Positions 5,898-8,379 of a stretch of 8,379 nt of DNA are shown here, one piece after another. The translations under genes were made by a program, and so were the position numbers. The DNA comes from Candidatus Competibacteraceae bacterium (lineage in GTDB: Bacteria > Pseudomonadota > Gammaproteobacteria > Competibacterales > Competibacteraceae). The stretch covers positions 1 to 8,379 of the forward strand of contig SKOM01000014.1 of the NCBI GenBank assembly GCA_007120095.1. The letters are read 5' to 3'. A model generated the notes under the pieces. The model was not told the origin of the DNA, did no database searches, and was given only the letters and a program-made list of their open reading frames with translations. Each line of letters begins with the position of its first letter. Position 1 is the stretch's first letter.

Positions 5898-6848
5898 ATG
5901 GATCCTAGGTCATTGGTTGAAAGAGTGGGACCTATGTATTCCCTGCCTGATGTCGCCCTGCGTGTTAACGAGCTACTCAGCAATGACGAGGCGAACAACG
6001 CGCAACTGCAACAGGTCATCAGTTATGATCCTGCCCTGACCGCGCAGTTATTGAAACTGGTCAACAGCGCCTATTATGGTTTTCCCAGTTCCATCGATAC
6101 GGTTTCGCGTGCCGTTGCGGTGATTGGTCACCAGGAATTGAGAAACCTCGTCATGACTATCGCAGTCACCGAGACGTTCAAAGGTATCCCCGACGAATTG
6201 GTGGACATGGAAACTTTCTGGTTCCATAGCATCACCTGTGGGGTATTGGCGCGATTACTCGCCCAGCGTTGTGAGTATAAAGAGCGTGAGCGGTTTTTTG
6301 TTGCCGGCTTACTGCATAGCATTGGTAAGTTGTTACTTTTTCATCAATTTCCTAAAGAGTCAACGGAGATCCTACGGGTTAAAGACCAAGGCGATGAGGC
6401 CATCATCGAGGCTGAAAAGCGTGTTTTCGGTTTCACTTACGCCGAATTGGGGGCGGAACTTCTCAAAGCATGGAGGCTGCCACCCAATATTTGGCAACTT
6501 GTTGAAAATCAAATAACACCCGAACGAGTCAATGACAACAGACGGGACACTTGCCTGTTGCACGTTGCGGCCAAAATCACCGCAAGCGTCGAACCCTGCG
6601 CAGTTAAAACCTATGATTTCAACGAGTTCGACCCAAGCTACAGTGCCAGTGCCTGGCAATTATTGGGCTTAAGCGATGAGTTAGTGACTTCGCTGGTTTA
6701 TGAGGCATCGGAGCAAGCGGCCAATATTCTGCGTATTGTCAAACCAAATGCGATGCTGGTGTTTATCAGTGTACACCCGGAGCAAAGAATCGCTGAATCC
6801 AGCAGCAAACGGGATGATCCACGAGCCATTCGGCGCATACTGAATTAA
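5898..6848 (+). CDS. HDOD-domain signalling protein
   Basis: A 316-residue cytoplasmic protein with one HDOD domain over about residues 12-210. Typical blocks are LPDVALRVNELLSND (16-30), DPALTAQLLKLVNSAYYGFP (44-63), AVIGHQELRNLVM (74-86), FWFHSITCGVLA (107-118) and AGLLHSIGKLLLF (136-148). The last corresponds to the HD-superfamily metal site, but the aspartate is replaced by Ser141, as expected for HDOD proteins, so phosphodiesterase activity is unlikely. HDOD proteins act in signalling and stress regulation, often by protein contacts. About 100 C-terminal residues have no recognised domain. No GGDEF, EAL or receiver domain is attached. The ATG at 5898 has only a weak upstream GAG; the gene starts 24 bases after the diheme cytochrome and may be the last gene of that transcript. 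Confidence 0.92.
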   Translation: MDPRSLVERVGPMYSLPDVALRVNELLSNDEANNAQLQQVISYDPALTAQLLKLVNSAYYGFPSSIDTVSRAVAVIGHQELRNLVMTIAVTETFKGIPDELVDMETFWFHSITCGVLARLLAQRCEYKERERFFVAGLLHSIGKLLLFHQFPKESTEILRVKDQGDEAIIEAEKRVFGFTYAELGAELLKAWRLPPNIWQLVENQITPERVNDNRRDTCLLHVAAKITASVEPCAVKTYDFNEFDPSYSASAWQLLGLSDELVTSLVYEASEQAANILRIVKPNAMLVFISVHPEQRIAESSSKRDDPRAIRRILN

Positions 6849-6952
6849 GCGATAATTACGCGTTTGGACAGCATACGCATTATAGCCATTTGATGAATTA
6901 TCCGAACATGGGAACAGTGCCTCCATGGGTGACAGCGGATGGAATATAGGCG

Positions 6953-6980
6953 GTAGGGGCAGTTCGCGAACCGCCCCTAC
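6953..6980. repeat. 28-base near-perfect palindrome in convergent intergenic region
   Basis: The left half GTAGGGGCAGTTCG (6953-6966) is the reverse complement of the right half (6967-6980) except for one position: A at 6961 faces C at 6972. The central ten bases GTTCGCGAAC are a perfect palindrome, and the outer arms GTAGGGGC/GCCCCTAC are perfect. It sits between converging genes. As RNA it would fold strongly from either strand, so it could stop transcription both ways, though no T-run follows. GTAGGGGC...GCCCCTAC palindromes resemble dispersed intergenic repeats known from several bacterial genomes; this copy could be one, but a second copy is not in the window. Confidence 0.65.
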
Positions 6981-7034
6981 ACCACGATCATCAGGGCGAA
7001 CGACTATTTCATGTCTGGAAAACAGAGCGAATGG

Positions 7035-8234
7035 CTATATGACTGACCTACCCAGTCGGCTGAGCCCCCGATCCAGGTCAGCAATGATGTCACCGGGATC
7101 TTCAAGGCCGACCGAGAGACGAATCAGCCCCTGGCCGATGCCGGCTCGATCCCGTTCGGTCTGAGTCAAACGTCCATGCGTGGTACTGGCCGGATGGGTA
7201 ATGGTCGATTTGGTATCGCCTAAATTGGCGGTAATCGATAATAATTTTGTATTATCAATGATCTGCCATGCACCTGCCTGCCCCCCAACCACTTCAAAGC
7301 TGACAATACCCCCAAAACCCTGCTGTTGGCGTTGTGCTAAGGCATATTGCGGATGACCGGGCAGACCGAGGTAATGCACCTGGCGTACCGCGGGATGCTG
7401 CTGCAACCATACCGCCACATGCTGGGCATTGTGGCAATGCGCCCGCATGCGCAGACTCAGGGTTTCCAGGCCTTTCAAAAAGACCCACGCATTGAAGGGA
7501 CTCATCGTCGGCCCGGCGGTACGTAAAAAGCCCAACACCTCAACCCCCACCCGTTCAGCATCACCCACCACCGCACCGCCAATGCAACGCCCCTGTCCGT
7601 CCAGATACTTAGTCGCCGAATGAATGACAATATCCGCCCCCAAGGCCAAAGGCTGCTGCAAGGCTGGTGAGCACAGACAATTATCCACCACCAGCAACAG
7701 ATCATGCTCACGCGCCAGTTGCGCCAACTGGGCGATGTCGGCGATTTCTGTCAGCGGATTAGAGGGGGGTTCCAAATACAGCAGGCGGGTTTCCGGGCGC
7801 AGCGCCGCCCGCCACGCATCGATATCGGTCAGGGGTACGAAGGTCGTTTCAATGCCGAGTTTGCGCAAGTATTTCTCAAATAGACTGACCGTGGCACCAA
7901 ACAAACTGCTGGCTGATACAATGTGATCACCGCTTTTGAGCAAGGCTAGACAAGTCGCCAATACCGCCGCCATACCGGAGGCAGTAGCGACACAGCTTTC
8001 TCCACCTTCTAATGCCGCCAGACGCTGCTCAAAGGTGCGCACCGTCGGGTTAGTAAACCGGGAATACACATTGCCCGGCTCGGTTTCAGCAAACCGTGCC
8101 GCCGCTTGAGCGGCGCTAGTATAGACAAAGCTGGAAGTTGTGAAAATCGGCTCGGCATTTTCCGCCTCGTTGGTTCGCACCTGACCGGCTCGCACCGCTA
8201 AACTGGCAAACCCCCATTCCGATGACTCAGCCAT
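7035..8234 (-). CDS. metZ: O-succinylhomoserine sulfhydrylase
   Basis: A cytoplasmic PLP enzyme of methionine synthesis that converts O-succinylhomoserine and sulfide to homocysteine in one step. The 399-residue length and the Cys/Met metabolism fold are complete. Seen are the phosphate- and substrate-binding YSRFTNPT (57-64), the GMAA loop (87-90), LEPPSNP (154-160), VVDN with Asp184, and SATKYLDGQGRCIGG (206-220) whose Lys209 should bind PLP. The GQGR sequence after the lysine and the MSPFNAWVFLKGLETL block (244-259) favour MetZ over cystathionine gamma-synthase or the lyases, although acceptor choice (succinyl or acetyl) cannot be proved from sequence. The ATG at 8234 has GGA eight bases upstream and overlaps the preceding gene's end by eight bases, indicating coupled translation. 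It converges on the HDOD gene. Confidence 0.94.
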   Translation of the reverse strand: MAESSEWGFASLAVRAGQVRTNEAENAEPIFTTSSFVYTSAAQAAARFAETEPGNVYSRFTNPTVRTFEQRLAALEGGESCVATASGMAAVLATCLALLKSGDHIVSASSLFGATVSLFEKYLRKLGIETTFVPLTDIDAWRAALRPETRLLYLEPPSNPLTEIADIAQLAQLAREHDLLLVVDNCLCSPALQQPLALGADIVIHSATKYLDGQGRCIGGAVVGDAERVGVEVLGFLRTAGPTMSPFNAWVFLKGLETLSLRMRAHCHNAQHVAVWLQQHPAVRQVHYLGLPGHPQYALAQRQQQGFGGIVSFEVVGGQAGAWQIIDNTKLLSITANLGDTKSTITHPASTTHGRLTQTERDRAGIGQGLIRLSVGLEDPGDIIADLDRGLSRLGRSVI

Positions 8235-8379
8235 CGGCGGCGTCCAGCCCAGGGGTCAGACCAGCAGCTTGAATACCGGCTAACGCACAGGCTTCATCCT
8301 GACCGGGAGCATCCCCACTGATGCCGACCGCACCAATGATTTCCCGCTCGCTGTTCAATAGCAATACCCCGCCAGGTAC
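8227..8379 (-). CDS. GlcG/HbpS-family protein, C-terminal fragment (window edge)
   Basis: Only the last 50 residues are inside the window; the 5' part is beyond the right edge. They read VPGGVLLLNSEREIIGAVGI, then SGDAPGQDEACALAGIQAAG, with a short tail ending DAADG. The GG.L/P...g.iiGAVGISG...QDEACA.AGI pattern is the conserved C-terminal half of the GlcG/HbpS (DUF336) family. Members include the heme-binding HbpS of Streptomyces and GlcG next to glycolate genes; for most, the ligand is unknown. The stop (8227-8229) lies inside metZ, so the two genes overlap by eight bases and are probably co-transcribed. Whether this protein binds heme cannot be judged from the fragment. Confidence 0.82.
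   Translation of the reverse strand, partial: VPGGVLLLNSEREIIGAVGISGDAPGQDEACALAGIQAAGLTPGLDAADG

Overview
This window looks like chromosomal DNA of a gammaproteobacterium. The evidence is the Mpl murein-recycling ligase, MetZ-type trans-sulfuration, a COG2187 kinase-like protein and periplasmic c-type cytochromes. GC is moderate to high by eye. I cannot name the genus; a purple-sulfur or Competibacter-like lineage would fit, but that is only an impression. No phage, plasmid, CRISPR, transposase or integrase signal is visible. The content is ordinary housekeeping and respiration with some accessory flavour. I did not find a convincing new multi-gene system, and no gene-free stretch exceeds about 190 bases.

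Left part (1-1880, mostly minus strand): a truncated COG2187 protein with an aminoglycoside-phosphotransferase-like domain lies 55 bases downstream of tRNA-Ser(UGA), which has its own promoter-like sequence. Further upstream on the same strand is a biliverdin-producing heme oxygenase. Its start is ambiguous: TTG, GTG, or a short leader ORF just ahead.

Centre (about 1940-6848, all plus strand): a divergent promoter-like sequence precedes a small RDD-family membrane protein and mpl, which recycles murein tripeptide. A Lon-N domain protein follows. Next come a class II cytochrome c (c556/c' type) and a diheme cytochrome c. Their stop and start overlap as GTGA, so they are probably co-translated and form an electron-transfer pair in the periplasm. 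An HDOD-domain regulatory protein starts 24 bases after them.

Right part (6849-8379): a convergent intergenic region carries a nearly perfect 28-base palindrome, probably a dispersed repeat. After it, on the minus strand, are metZ (O-succinylhomoserine sulfhydrylase) and, overlapping its start by 8 bases, the C-terminal end of a GlcG/HbpS-family protein that runs off the right edge.

Most worth a second look are: the diheme cytochrome, whose first heme domain has no methionine to serve as an axial ligand; the heme oxygenase start region; two mutually exclusive hairpins at the RDD/mpl junction; and the palindromic repeat.
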